Assembly (NCBI GenBank): GCA_964020085.1 | Contig: OZ026596.1 | Span: forward strand, 31,071,522-31,135,521 | Source of the DNA: Micromussa lordhowensis | Lineage: Eukaryota; Cnidaria; Anthozoa; Scleractinia; Lobophylliidae | Length of the DNA stretch: 64,000 nucleotides | Direction of reading: 5' to 3' | Position numbers and translations under genes: made by a program | Notes under the pieces: model-generated | Database searches by the model: none | What the model saw: the letters and a program-made list of their open reading frames with translations, nothing else | Told to the model about the DNA's origin: nothing | Shown: in pieces, positions 48,773-61,084 of the stretch | Numbering within the stretch: the stretch's first letter is position 1 | Layout of the letters: every line of letters begins with the position of its first letter

Positions 48773-49494
48773 TTCGAAAATATTTCTGGAAATAGCTATA
48801 GACACAATAATTTTGGCACATTAATTGGCGCTTTTTTTCGAAAAAACCCGCGCGAATCTCGCAAGACCGATGGGTAATCTAGGTTTCAGTCTCCCCGGTT
48901 TTAGTAAGGCTTTTGTTTTGAACGCCTGCTTGATTATTTTTAAGATGGCGCCATCGTTAGGGAACATAGTGACTTGTTTACCTCTCTTTTTCCATCAAGT
49001 ATGGCTATTCCATCGCACCAATCTATATGTCAACTATAGCCTGGTTTTAATTTTAAAAACCGAACCCAGATCACGACGAATCTACCAGATATTTCTGCAG
49101 AAAAACGGATTGATATTGTTCCTCGCAACATGGATCGACGGTAAGGTTCGTAGCGCTAATATAGTGGTACAAAATTAAAATATAGTTAGGGCAAATTCAG
49201 TATTTTGACTCAGTGACATTCAATATGGCGCCAACAAATGCTACTTTACAAAATTCGAAAAACCGCACCGAAAATGACATGTTTAACGCCGTACGAAACT
49301 TCCAAAGAAACTTCAAGTTAAGACGACCTAAACAAGATCGACGGTAGCTTTGGCAGTTACAAATATTTTAATTTTCGAAGGTTTAAAAATTATTTCCCCA
49401 TACATTCTCTGTAATACGAGAGTCAAATAGGAACCCGAAAAATTCTAAGTGTCGCGTTGCAACTACGCATGTCGATTCGACTTTTCTGGTGATG

Positions 49495-51927
49495 TATAGT
49501 GTTTGAGCTCTTGAAATGATGTCTTAGACTTAAACAGACAGTGAAGATAGAGACCTCATATGGGCCGGTATAGATAACGGCATGTAATTAAGTGGCGCTA
49601 GAGAAAGATCATGGTCAATCCTGTCGTATTTTAATGAAGAGTATTTAAAGAACTCAATTAGTTTTGTGTACATAAATGAGCAAAAGACAAACCTCGACAA
49701 GGGCTGAATATTGTTTCTTCTCAGTTTATCGCATTCCTTTGAAGAAATGTGTTCTCATTTATTGATCAAACCTGCAGCCGGAGAAGTTCCCATTGAAGTG
49801 GTACAGGCGTTTGATTTGCATTTTCGATTGGTCAATTTTAATTCACATCAGAAACAACGTTGAGAGGTTTTGTCTTATATACTAGGCTACTCACTTCTCT
49901 GAGTTTGAGAAACCATTGCTTTGCAGTTTCTTACGCAGCCCACTAATTTCAACCCAGTCTCCAATATTTCAATCGTCTGTGACCAATTCTAACGGCTGCT
50001 ACATCAGGCCATATTACCACCCACACAGATTCTCTTAGTAGCTTTTAGCCAATTAATTATATATTTATAGATTGTTACAATATCCATCCATCAGCGGGCT
50101 GAACGGACTAATGACGATTGCGCCAGTATAGTTAATTGCAGGTTTTCAATTGCGAATCAAGTGTCTGGTTTCTAAATGTCACATGTTCGAGTGCTCAATT
50201 CATTTCGAGAACATTGCGAGGTGACACGACATTGCGCTGGATTCCCTTGAAGCCGAAATTCCAAGCATATGTGAAATTTTTTTTCAAGGCAAATTCATCA
50301 CATTGTTGTGTAAGAAACTTCAGCTCAAAATCAACCGTTATTATTAATGGAACTGACATGGCAATTTATAGCGGGAGTATGTGCTAAACTACGCCCTTTA
50401 TAGAATTGTACTGCCGACAGACCTCTTGCCACTCAAACCCTTGATTTCATAGAGAGGAGCCGCCTCCATAAATAACATGACTCCTAAAAAATAACCAAGC
50501 GTATCACATAACTTGCCGATAAATAACCTAAATAATAGAGGTTTGATCGAAAATGTCTCAATCTGTCATTACTGGTGCTACAATTAGACGCCATGTAAAT
50601 ACGTAGTCTTATTTCCTGGTGAATAAGTGTGTGGTTTGCTTGTTATTTGTCCCTACTTTGAGTAATCAACTCAATGACGAAACACTGTAAGGATTGCAAA
50701 CTGTTCTTGTCCTTAGTAATACATAGCTATATTTTCCTGATTTTAAAGTCAGATTACTGCACAAAGTTATTTTCTGACCCTTAAAAGTAGCAGACATAAC
50801 GGATCGGGAAATCAGTTTTAATGTACTAATTTGCTAGTCTCATTAATAATGACAATGTTGTCAGGTATTACACGAGTAAGTAAGTAAGTAAAATCCTTAC
50901 GAGAGTCCTTAAATCCTTAAATCGAGAGAGTTGCGTGTTGTTTTGGATAAAGTTTAACTTCAGTTCAATAGCTTGTTATTTTGAAAACTGTAATTAACAA
51001 GTACCTGATATGCTTTAACTGTCGTAGTTTGATTCTTTAATTGACTTGAAGACGAATTATGACGGCAAAATATTAACTTAAAAGATCTTCCGCACATTGA
51101 CAATATTGCCAGGGCGGCGAACGATTGTCTTTTTTTTTTTGGCGTCAAATTCGACGCATATTTGTTGATGCTTTCTTAATGTCCATGTGAATCTTATGTT
51201 AATACTTATGTACTTATGTTCTTAGTGAAACTGGCATCAATTTGACACCCAAATTAACTGCTTTCAGTTCTTAAATCTTTAATTGGCCTAAAATTTGGAA
51301 ACATTGTTTTTCAGTTCGTGCGTGATTTTAGAGATTAACCCTTGAATGATTTCATCGTTTTCATTAACGAGCAATTAAAAATCTATTCTCGGTAATTAGG
51401 GGAGGGGATCAAAATTAATACATTTCAGCCATTACTGCAAGGTTTACCACTCCAACTGGTCTAACACTTATATTACAAAAGCGGGAAGGTCTCTTAACCC
51501 CTAAGGCTGGGTTGAACGTTTGCCAAGCCCAGCCATCTCAATATCGCAGTAGTGTAAAAAGTATAGTATCATAAACTTGTGGTCTACATAACTCGTAAAA
51601 ATCTACCGCACTAATGATTGTTTTTGTTTTGATTTTGGCATGACACCGTATGTTTATAATTACACCATGCTATCGTGCACGGAAAACTATTTGCGTCATT
51701 TGACAAGTGTTCAAATTTACCTGTCAGGTAAAGACCCCCCGGCCTGAAAGCGTATAGAAACATCTCTAGACTGAATTACGGCAGTTGATTAATGACCACT
51801 TTCCGTACATTAATATGGTCGGCTGGATCAAGAAAACATAAAAAAAAATTAACACTACTTGTTTACGTCGTTCGCGCAAATCGGCCACAATAAATAATTG
51901 CGATCAGTCAGTTATTTACAAAAGAGC
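49495..51927. other. Intergenic or intronic sequence, no gene seen
   Basis: No exon or repeat family could be supported. The open frame at 50136-50387 has no domain. The missing first exon of the downstream protease gene may lie here or further upstream, but no signal-peptide exon of the right phase was found. Confidence 0.4.
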
Positions 51928-52234
51928 TTAAGGTGGCTCAAAACAGTTTCCAACACTTATATTTGGATAGGTCGTTATAACCACTCTTTATCATTTGATG
52001 CTACAATCATGTTATCAAAAAACTGCCCAATCATTGGTGAACACGTTGTCATCATTTTCTTGACACAATAGGTTACCATAGCAACAGTATGACCTCTGAA
52101 AAACACCCTTAATTGCAGCTTTAGGGGCTTATAATTCAAAAACGGCACGGTGAAATTGTAGCATCAAATGATAAACAGTGGTTATAACGACCTATCCAAA
52201 TATAAGTGTTGGAAACTGTTTTGAGCCACCTTAA
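51928..52234. mobile_element. MITE flanked by TTAA (piggyBac-type target)
   Basis: TTAA at 51928-51931 and 52231-52234 flanks inverted repeats of about 85 bp beginning GGTGGCTCAAAACAGTTTCC on both ends. The arms are nearly identical to each other. TTAA duplication is the hallmark of piggyBac integration, so this is probably a piggyBac-mobilised MITE of 303 bp plus target. Confidence 0.8.
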
Positions 52235-52817
52235 ATGGGCGTCGCTGAAGTCCTTGATGAAACTATTTTAAAACAACCAAACACTTGAAAGCTGTTTTCC
52301 TTATTCCTTCTTAACATATGGAGTGTTTTCGCTGATTACGTCACGGTAGCCAAATTTGTGTCCCAAAACAATGAAACAGCAGCCATCTTGATGCTGTGGG
52401 AGTCGAACTCTTTCCATATGTAAACATTTTTTTTTGGCTGTTGGCCGCGTGAGTGAAAACCCTCTCTTCAATTCTCAGTGAAAGCTGCATAACTTAGTCA
52501 CGTGACCGTTGTCAAACATAGTTTTTCCAGTCATCTCAGTTCCAATTTTGCAGCTGTTGATCTGTTGTAACGAAGTATATTTTTCTTCTGATGACGTTCG
52601 GCGATTCCAAAAAGGAAAATTGAGGCTTACAATACTCTGGGTGTCGTATAACTGAAAATTCTCAACTCTTTAATTTCAAGAATAATCACTGTAACATTTC
52701 TTCAATTAAAATTGCAATAAATTATCAAACAAACTGTAAATAAGAATAAACAATTCACTACTATAGTGCCGTGTTTTACGACTGCGTCCTACCAAACCTG
52801 CCTATAGTTTAATTAAA

Positions 52818-53105
52818 CAATAGACCACAAGTTTCTAGGGGTTATAGGCTGATAAACCACGCGGGATGTTGGTAGAACACGAGAAGAATTTGTAAATCAC
52901 GAGCCGCAGGCGAGTTGTTTACGAATTCTTCGAGTGTTCTACCAACATCCCAAGTGGTTTATCAGCCTAAAACCCATAGAAACTTGTGGTCTATTGCTTT
53001 TATATAATAATTCAGAAGACGCGCGATTTTCCCATGGGTTTACCGGCACAATAACCCATAGCTGATTGACCAATCAGAGCGCGCGTATTGATTTGGTTAA
53101 TATAT
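52818..53105. mobile_element. Foldback MITE, unbroken copy of the 33-kb outer element (reverse orientation)
   Basis: AATAGACCACAAGTTTCTAG opens a hairpin whose other arm ends TAGAAACTTGTGGTCTATT. It is followed by ATATAATAATTCAGAAG and CCAATCAGAGCGCGCG, in reverse order to the copy at 33010-33610. Confidence 0.8.
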
Positions 53106-53138
53106 AGATTTAGGCCAGCCTAAAAGCGTAGCTCCTGG

Positions 53139-53368
53139 GCCGGGTTGTTCAGAGCCCGATCAAACTAGCCGAGGATAAAGTAGAATTTTGATTTGAGTTT
53201 TGTAACTTTGCGGTGAGATTTTCTGTATATTGTTTTTGTGTTTTGAATTTTAATGAAAGCAAAATACGCAAAACAAAAGCAGTGAAAAAACTTTGTACAA
53301 AAGAAAAGGTTATAATTCGGTTAAATTTTAATCCTGGGTTAGCGTTAACCGGCTTCCTACCAACCCTA
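53139..53368. mobile_element. GCCGGGTTGTT MITE, second copy
   Basis: Begins GCCGGGTTGTTCAGAGC and ends GTTAACCGGCTTCCTACC. The interior matches the MITE at 42760-42996 (AATTTTGATTT, AGTTTTGTAACTTT, GGGTTAGCGTTAACCGGCTT). The right terminus has drifted. Downstream, 53370-53887 holds a GAGCCCGCGAT direct repeat, a short CGTCGTCGT run and a GC-rich palindrome at 53811-53835 (GGCGGCCTTCGGCCGCC). Confidence 0.75.
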
Positions 53369-53887
53369 CGCTGTTTACAGCAAGTTAATCCTGACATGAG
53401 CCCGCGATCTGATCGAAAAAAGCAGCACTTGGGCAGCGGTCAACTTTAAAAAACACGTGACCTCGATGAGCCCTGAACTTGAGCCCGCGATATGGACACG
53501 TGATACTGGTCAGCGGATTCCTTGTTTTGACAGGTGTCAATTGACTGCAACATGGATGTCCAAAGGACGCTTTAAACCAAGGGTACATGTGCTCTGTCAA
53601 CCTACAAGGAAAGCCCGCGAAAACTGAAGCCTCGTTTTGGTTTACGTGTCAATTGTGGCCGCCATGTTGCGCGACTCCACCACCGTCGCCGTCGTCGTCG
53701 TCGTCGTCGTGCGTACGCGCCCACGAGCAATACCGCTAGCCATGATACACATGAGAAAATCAGTTCATGGGTTCCCTTCAGTTTCCTAATATGGGTATGG
53801 GGCTCCGCTTGGCGGCCTTCGGCCGCCGGAGCTCCGCTATTATATAAACATTTAGAATACCCATGACAGCGTTTTTCTTTTCCCCAG

Positions 53888-56800
53888 AACAATGTCCGAG
53901 CTCAGTTCATCCAGTGGAAGGAAAATGCAAAATCGACTGTTTGACGAATTCACATTGCCCAAAATGGCAATATTGCTGCAAAACTGGGTGCTGGCAAACA
54001 TGCGGTAAGAGTTAGTTTATAAATGTAGATATTTATATATCACCGATAATTCCGTTAGAAGACCACCTCGATATCTACTGTGACGACGCTGTGAAAATGC
54101 TCAAAGCGTCAGCTAAAACCAAGAGCAGATGAAGGGTGAAAAAATTAATCCCCAAGGTAATTCCTCTCAATGTATTTTTAGATCATTCCAGGTTTCGAAA
54201 ACCCCAGAAAGCCTAAAGTAGTCAATCTTTTGACGTAGATTTGGAATTAAGATTAAGGTGGGATGTTCAAGAACGATGTTTGCTGTGGTAAATGAACGTG
54301 ATGAGATGAGATGAAATGAATTGGTATGGCATCGACATATTGGGAATTAGCTAGCGAATTCAGGTGGTCAGGTTATGGACGACTAGTTCAATTCAATTTT
54401 TTATTCAAACCCTCGCAAACATTAATCTTACAAAGGTATCAGAAGAAAATATAATACAAATAGATATATACAAATTACCTAAAGAAGATGATCAATAGTA
54501 CTTATGACAAGACGAAAGTCATCTAGGTCTATGCTCCAACAAATGACGGGGCTGAAGGGGAGAAAGACGACTTCTCTGATCAGTTACAAAAGACTGTTGA
54601 TGGGGTACCAAGACATGACACGCTCCTGGTCATAGGTGACTTGAATGCAAGTGGGTGAAAAAGTGATGAAGGTACTGTGGGCAGATTTGGTATGCCAGAA
54701 GAGAAAAGTGACAATGGGGAGCACTTTGTCTCCTTCTGCGCGCTATCGACTATGTTACCACACAAGGCGATTTAGTAAATGAACTCCTTCAGGTGGTTGG
54801 TATGTCGGCTGATAGTGCCCGCGACTGAGAGATTGTCCGAAAAATGGATATTTGGCCGAGAAGCGAAGCTTCGAGGGCAAATGTGAAATTTTGAGGACAA
54901 TGTCTTAGCCAAGGGCATTATCAGCCGACATACCAGCAAGCCAGAAAGGGATATATTTATTTTATAACCCTCCCATTAATTTTCATATCGCGCGTAAACT
55001 GCTCGTAAAAAGCCACTGTTGATGTGATGGAGAATGTGCACGATTGACGATAGCAAGTATACATTTAATTTGTTTAATTAACTTTAGATGTATTTTCCAC
55101 TGTGATTGGACCAAAACCTCGATAAACTATCATGTGAATAAACCCTCGCAACGCCCCTTAGATCAAATCTCGAAAACTCGGCGCTTTTTAGCTTTTACTC
55201 TTTCGTTCGTATTTTGTTGACTTTTTTGCACTTTCCGGAACAGCATTTGCGACCAGCTTTTTGATATCAATATCACCAGACTCTACTAATGGAAACAAAT
55301 TTATTTTTTCCCTGTACGTAAAATAATAAAGATGAAAAGTCGAAATTTTCACGCTGGCCTTGTTTCTTTTCGACGGAACCTGGAAGTAATCGGAGGACAA
55401 ATATCGACGCAGGCGGGGTTAACAAGAGTGGGGATTGAGCCAATAAGCAAGCAGGTGGCAAGGAGGAGATAAACATGGCAAGGTCACGTCCTTAGAATGG
55501 ATCATCATTTACATCTTCGTGTCGCTCTCACACGGGTACCAGACGGCAGAATGAATCGGGATCGACCGCGAGAGAAATGGAGGAGAACAGTGGAAAGGGA
55601 GCTTAAGGCGAAAGGATTAAAATCTTGGGTAGAGGCGGCACCAGCTGCAGAGGATAGGATAGCCTGGAAGCAGAGAGGCGACAGCCTAATTCTCCACTAG
55701 GAGACCGGAACAATGGTGATAAACAGCCCAAGCGACTTTACGCGCTTTTTCGGCCTCCACGAAAATATCCACGCAACACGCGTGGTAAAACCGCCCGTAC
55801 GAAAAACTGGGTACCATGTCTAAAACTAACTTGAGAGGAAATACCTTGAGAATACCGCCTATATGGGAACTATCTCTCTTGTCATTCATACAAACTTATC
55901 TCTTTCAACGCGTGGCCATGCGAATGGCTTAAAGCTTTCTCACTACAGGGAAGATAAATACTCACATATTGTAAGATAATATTACTAAAGGTTTCTGTCT
56001 TTCTATAGTGAATTTCACGGCGTGTCAGCTACAGCAAATCGAGGCAGCTCTAAAGAGAAACTCTTTTACGCCAGCCTGCAAACCAGACGGAAGTTTTAAG
56101 GAAATCCAGTGCATTTCAACGCCAACGTTAAAATGCTGGGAAGTGAACAAGGATGGAAAAATGATAAAGGACATTGACGTCACGATTCATTTCAGTGCTC
56201 ATCGTCGACAGCCACAAGAGTCAAAAGAAAGAAGAATTGGAGTGTATCCTGCACTGGAAGAGGACGAAATAGGTAATATATGTGCATTAATTAAGATAAT
56301 TTATTATTCATTTTCGGACTTCTGGTTGAAGTTGTTTTCTTTGGTCTAAGTATGAATAGAGTAGACCTAACCTCTAATTGGTCAGAAGCTATTGCTCTTC
56401 TTGAGCCAAAATGTGCCAAGTTTACCAAACGCAACACAAAAAGTTAAAAGGCATGTTCATATTTGCTCAGCTTTAAATCGTCAGAAAGGCTCTCTGGTTA
56501 ACCAACTAATTTGTTTGTTTGTTTGTTTCGAAGACGAAATCCCCCAACATAGAGGAAAATCCAAATGCCAGCGAATGCGTGAACGCAGACTTAAAAGGAA
56601 AAAAACCCGCGAAGGAGTGTACGTCCCCAAGTGCAAAGACAACGGTCTGTTTAAAAGCACACAGTGCCACAAGAGACCGGGGAAGACTGCGTTCTGCTGG
56701 TGTGTGGATCGGGAAGGAAAACAGATCCCAGGAACAAGAATCAAGGGAGGGAGACCGAACTGCAGACGTTAGTAGATTGGTTTGGTGTATCAAAAAATGC

Positions 56801-58613
56801 CAAACTCATAATTTCTCTTGTTTGGTTTCAATCATGTTGTTTTCTATTGAAATCTGTTAAAGAATTAACTTTCCCTCTTGCTAACATATCCGCTTTACTG
56901 CTTTAAAATATCGTAGAAAGCAGTAGTCTTGAAAAACGTCAAGTGCTTCTCTTGAAACAATGTCATGACAATATCACGGGGGTTTCTTGTATATCGCTCC
57001 TGACCCTCGTGTGCTAGCTAAGATTCAACTGAGACAGGAAAAGGGGAAATTTTATAAGTACCTTGTCTGCCTCCCCTATGTGAGATAAACTAATAAAGAC
57101 TTGTGTCACGAGATAACCACAGGAGCGCTTTGATTCTGTTTAGTTTCAGGTGATTGTGGAAAGCGTACCCTGTTATATGAAAACTTACGGCGCTTGCGAA
57201 GGATTGTGGGGGGACGCGAGAGTGTTCCTAACTCCTGGCCCTGGATGGTTGCTCTATTCTTCAACGACACAAAGCTTGCCTGTGGAGGAACCATCATTAA
57301 GCCTTCCTGGATCGTTACCGCGGCACACTGCTTCAGTAAGTTGTAAAACTACCCTATATCTGAACAACAATGGCCAACGATGTTGTGCTTGGAGAGGGGA
57401 AAATATTCGTAGATGCAAATTCTAAAGCAAAGAGTCATTTTCAAAGCAATCGCTTTCTATAGGGCTCTTTCGAATAACATCCTTTGAGCTCATCACAAAC
57501 TGCAGAACCTATAATAGTAAATTTAGTCATGCGGGATGTGAGTCTTTTATAATGTAAAACAAAATTGTGAACTTTATCTTCAAGGTGAGGTGACTACGTA
57601 ATGACTGTATGTCTAAACTGGTCTAAATGTATTGTAATGTTTTCACCACAAACCTGTATGCTTATTAAAAACCTAAAGTCTAAATAAAGTGTGACTGTTT
57701 ATTATCCTATGAGAAAAGAAAATAATTGCGCAAACATAATTTTTAAGTTGATCTGTTTGCATTTCAGACGAACGTACTTCAAAGAAACCGTCCGACTGGA
57801 AGGTTCGAATTGGAGAACATTCACTGTTGAGAGATGAAGGGAACGAGGTTATAAAAGGAGTGAGGCAGATATTGATTCATCCTGATTACAAGCCAAGTAC
57901 TTCTTCCCATCCTGGAAACAATGACATAGGTACAGCCAGATCATCTTACTATTTAACCTGAACAGATGCTCTTTGAGCCCCCCCCCCCCCCCCCCACACC
58001 CACCCACACTCCTACCCCGGTGCTGTTTGTTGAAGATCAATTTTGTTTCCTCTCGCATGTGACGTTATTCAGCTCTAGTGCGCCTGTCCAGCCCTGCAAA
58101 GTTTGGACGCCACGTCAATCAGATCTGCCTGCCGGACAGCTTCATCTTCTTCAAACCTGGGAAACGCTGCATTGTCACAGGCTGGGGGCACACGTCATGG
58201 AACGGAAGCTCCTCTCCTGTGTTAAGAGAGGCCTGGGTCGATTTGGCGGGAAAAGAAGCCTGCAATTCTGAGAAGTGAGCAGTCTTTACAAAAAGCACTT
58301 CTCTGGCTGCACTTGTTGGCGTTGCATGTTAAATTTCTTATTGCCCATTTGTTTTTTTTTTCCTAGCTCGTACAACGGGACGATAGGAAATAATTTCCTT
58401 TGTGCTGGATTTGACGAGGGCGGCACCGACGCATGCTCTTACGATAGCGGGGGACCGCTGGCCTGTCCAGTGCTGGATGGGGACGGCAGGTGGATGCTGG
58501 CAGGCATTGTGAGCTGGGGCGAGGGATGTGCCTTGCCACATAAGTATGGAGTTTACACCAATGTCAACGAGTTTACCCAGTGGATGAAGGGAGCCATGAA
58601 AATGGACAGATGA
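53888..58613 (+). CDS. Secreted WAP / thyroglobulin type-1 / trypsin-like serine protease (5' end not found)
   Basis: Exons: 53888-54004, 56009-56272, 56534-56767, 57150-57335, 57768-57929, 58073-58274 and 58367-58613, all GT-AG with matching phases, about 470 residues. The first visible exon starts in phase 1, so a signal-peptide exon is missing upstream. Domain 1 is a WAP four-disulfide core ([12 protein letters not shown]). Domains 2 and 3 are thyroglobulin type-1-like; the first has CWEV in place of CWCV, the second keeps QC and CWCV. The trypsin domain starts at [14 protein letters not shown] after RLRR, a likely processing site. His57 is in TAAHC, Asp102 in NNDIALVRL and Ser195 in [11 protein letters not shown]. 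Asp189 is present, so cleavage after Lys/Arg is expected. Position 193, normally Gly of the oxyanion hole, is Tyr. WAP and thyroglobulin domains often bind or inhibit proteases, so the protein may regulate itself or bind matrix; that is inference. The last exon ends at TGA 58611-58613. Confidence 0.88.
54527..55700 (+). mobile_element. Internally deleted non-LTR retrotransposon (RTE-type) remnant
   Basis: Positions 54527-54777 encode an AP-endonuclease piece ([27 protein letters not shown] then a stop, [10 protein letters not shown]). Positions 55476-55700 encode the C-terminal tail ([33 protein letters not shown]). The reverse transcriptase between them is absent, and a hairpin element lies at 54797-54950. 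It lies in the first visible intron of the protease gene, same strand. Confidence 0.75.
54797..54950. repeat. Foldback element inside the LINE remnant
   Basis: Arms GGTATGTCGGCTGATAGTGC and GCATTATCAGCCGACATACC face each other. The middle contains AAGCGAAGCTTCG. It separates the endonuclease piece from the tail of the LINE. Confidence 0.75.
57977..57997. repeat. Poly-C run
   Basis: About 19 consecutive C followed by a CACCCACCC stretch, in the intron before the 58073 exon of the protease gene. Confidence 0.9.
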
Positions 58614-61084
58614 ATTAGTGTTGGCGTTTTGTTCCTGCATCGTGTGGGGCCAGCTATTGCTATTTTGGGCAAGTTTATTGAGAGCGACACGTTGAAAAAG
58701 AAACAAAAATATTCGTTCCCTGATATAAGAAAAACAAACTCGATTGGTCTGATCAGTCAGAACAACACAGACCGTGATCTCATGCTGACAAATTTACGTC
58801 AAATTCATTTTCAATCAATTAGGCATTTGCACTTGCCTGCAGACCATGGAATAATGTGATATCCATTCTTCATTGTTCGACAGCTAAAATTGCGTCAAAA
58901 TAGTCTATACTAGCCCCTAACTATGCTAGAGTTAAAACGTACAGAAAAGAGGAAAAGTTGTGTTAAGTAGAGACATGCAAGCAAGATCATAACACATGGA
59001 GTCATGACAGTTGCATGTAAAGAACATGAAATCTGTAAATAATAACGAAGTACATTTACTATCATGCAGAAAGCTTGATAATGAAACAAAAATGCAGGCT
59101 CTCTAGGGCTAAGCCAGCTTAGCATAAAGGCTAGGGTTTTTAAGTCAAATTTGATATCAAATATCGAGATAAGTAGATTCAGTTAAAAATCACATAGCTT
59201 GCTTTTTGTTTGATATAATAGCTTATGATCATATTTTCGGCATTGATGGTTTCATAAGCCATCGGCATTATTACTTGTTTCAAATCAGCACAGGATCCAT
59301 ACACATGCATATTGCATGGTGCCCCTGTGAAATAAAAACTTTCCCCAGTGAAGACATACTGATGAAATGGCTCGGTCACAGGAGAAAAGGTCTAACAAGG
59401 TCTAACTGGGAAGAAAATCGTCTCTTCCAGCTACAGGAACACCTCCTTGTCACTTTTAAGGCAGGTTGTACTGGGATACTCAGTGTAAAATATACTATGT
59501 AATCGGCTCAACCAACCATTTTACATTTAAGCAATAAGGATTTCTCGGTGGATCTCGCCAGCGAATGCTTTCTAGGCTGACGTTGCTCAGTATGAGAGAC
59601 ACAACAGAGTTATCTGTATTTTTTTGAACGTTTCCTTGCTCCTAATTTTTAACATAGACAAGAATTTGTAGCGCCTTTCAGTTACTGTGCTTTCGTTTTT
59701 TTGTAGTGCATATTTTTTGTTAGTAGGCGTGCAGCCAATTGCTTTCCATCCAATGGTAGGGTGGGCTTGCTGATGCAAGAATTTGTTTAATTTGCATTGA
59801 AATTGCAACTAGATTGATTAAAACAAGGTTAAAAAGTCTGTTTAATAGAACTTTTGGAAAGTCAGTGTGAAACGTTTTTTTTGACTGACTTCCAAAATTG
59901 TTGTTAATTATAATTGAGATGTTTTGGCATTTTCTGGGCCAAGCAACTACGTCAAAAACTTCTTGAAACGCGCTTATGAATACGACCTAAGACTTTGAAC
60001 AACTGAAGCCAGTCAGAGTTATTAGATTTACTGGAGTCATCACGCACGTCTTCCCTTTTCTGATGCCAGTTTCCATGTTTTCGCTCTGGGTTCGCTGCAT
60101 GCTTGCATTTGTCATTCAGGAGCTCTATAAGCAGCCTACGATGACCAAGTTATTGTTAATGTTTTTGTTGTAAACCCTTTACACGATGAAAGATGTACAA
60201 TATATCTATTTAAATTAACGCTTTTTCAAAGCTAGGAAAAGGATTAATTACGAATGGCAGAAACGTTCTCGTGAGATCAGTACCGATAGTTTCAATGCAA
60301 ACTTTTTTGATGGTTGTTTTGCTACTTTTTAGAATTAACAGAATCATTACCGCCAAAAAGCCCAGATCATTTAAAGGAGCAGATAAATGTTGGCAAGCTT
60401 TGACCTTTTTGTGCCAAAGAGCCGAGTCCAGTTTTTAACATTCTTCCTTGCCGGACTGAAATATAGTGTCAATTAGCTACCAGTTACCAGCTTTAATCAG
60501 AAAGTAGAACAAACTCTTAACGTCGGCATGACAATGCCATCAGTTACTTATTAACCTGATTTATAAGAAAAGACATCGCTGGTTAAGATAATTTTTAGAG
60601 ATGAGAAACTGTTGTTCTTTATTTTGGACGCAGATGCATTGTGTAGCGCTGGATTTGACTTTTAAGAAAGGTACGCAAGAAGAAAATGGATTTGGAGTCC
60701 AAAAGAATGAGTACGGATAGCAAGGATAATTGCTGTAATATACGTGAAACTTTACTTACATAAAAAAAAATGCTGACAATACTAAACTAAACTCAGAGGT
60801 GACAAAACGTAACTTAGATCTAATGCCATTTTATTGATTATTACAAAACTATAATTGTACCGAAATGATAAATATACACATTGTCTAAGAAAAATGCTTT
60901 TGTCCTTTGGTTCACTGCTTGTCTGTTTTATGTCTCTTTACTTGGAAATGGTTTTCCAAAAACGCTTAGCACCTTTTGTTGTTCTCAGTGTTTTTTGAAA
61001 GACAAAAATTCTCTGGTGATAATATCCTATGCGACGACGAGAATAGCACGAAGATATTCCGTTTAGGTTCAGAGCGGGGACTTC
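58614..61084. other. Interval between two convergent protease genes
   Basis: It probably holds the 3' UTRs of the trypsin-like gene (plus) and the astacin-like gene (minus). The open frame at 59206-59502 has no recognisable domain. No repeat family seen elsewhere in the window is evident. Confidence 0.4.

Larger units (their letters stand above)
43488..49494. mobile_element. Two-gene TIR transposon: RAG1-like transposase plus chromodomain protein
   Basis: Perfect 21-bp terminal inverted repeats lie at 43488-43508 and 49474-49494; the inward sequence of each end starts CATCACCAGAAAAGTCGAAT. The 6007-bp interval contains exactly two supported genes, convergent, with only 16 nt between their stop codons (44888 and 44905). 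Both are intact. No clear target-site duplication is seen: left flank TCAGAT, right flank TATAGT. If the true end is CACCAG, a 2-bp AT flank would be the only match. The arrangement of two convergent genes within short TIRs is that of ProtoRAG in amphioxus. The gene descriptions are given separately. Confidence 0.88.

Noticed and set aside
48825..49178. 117-residue plus-strand open frame inside the RAG1-like element
   Set aside because: No domain; it overlaps the probable promoter of the transposase gene and is not needed to explain the element.
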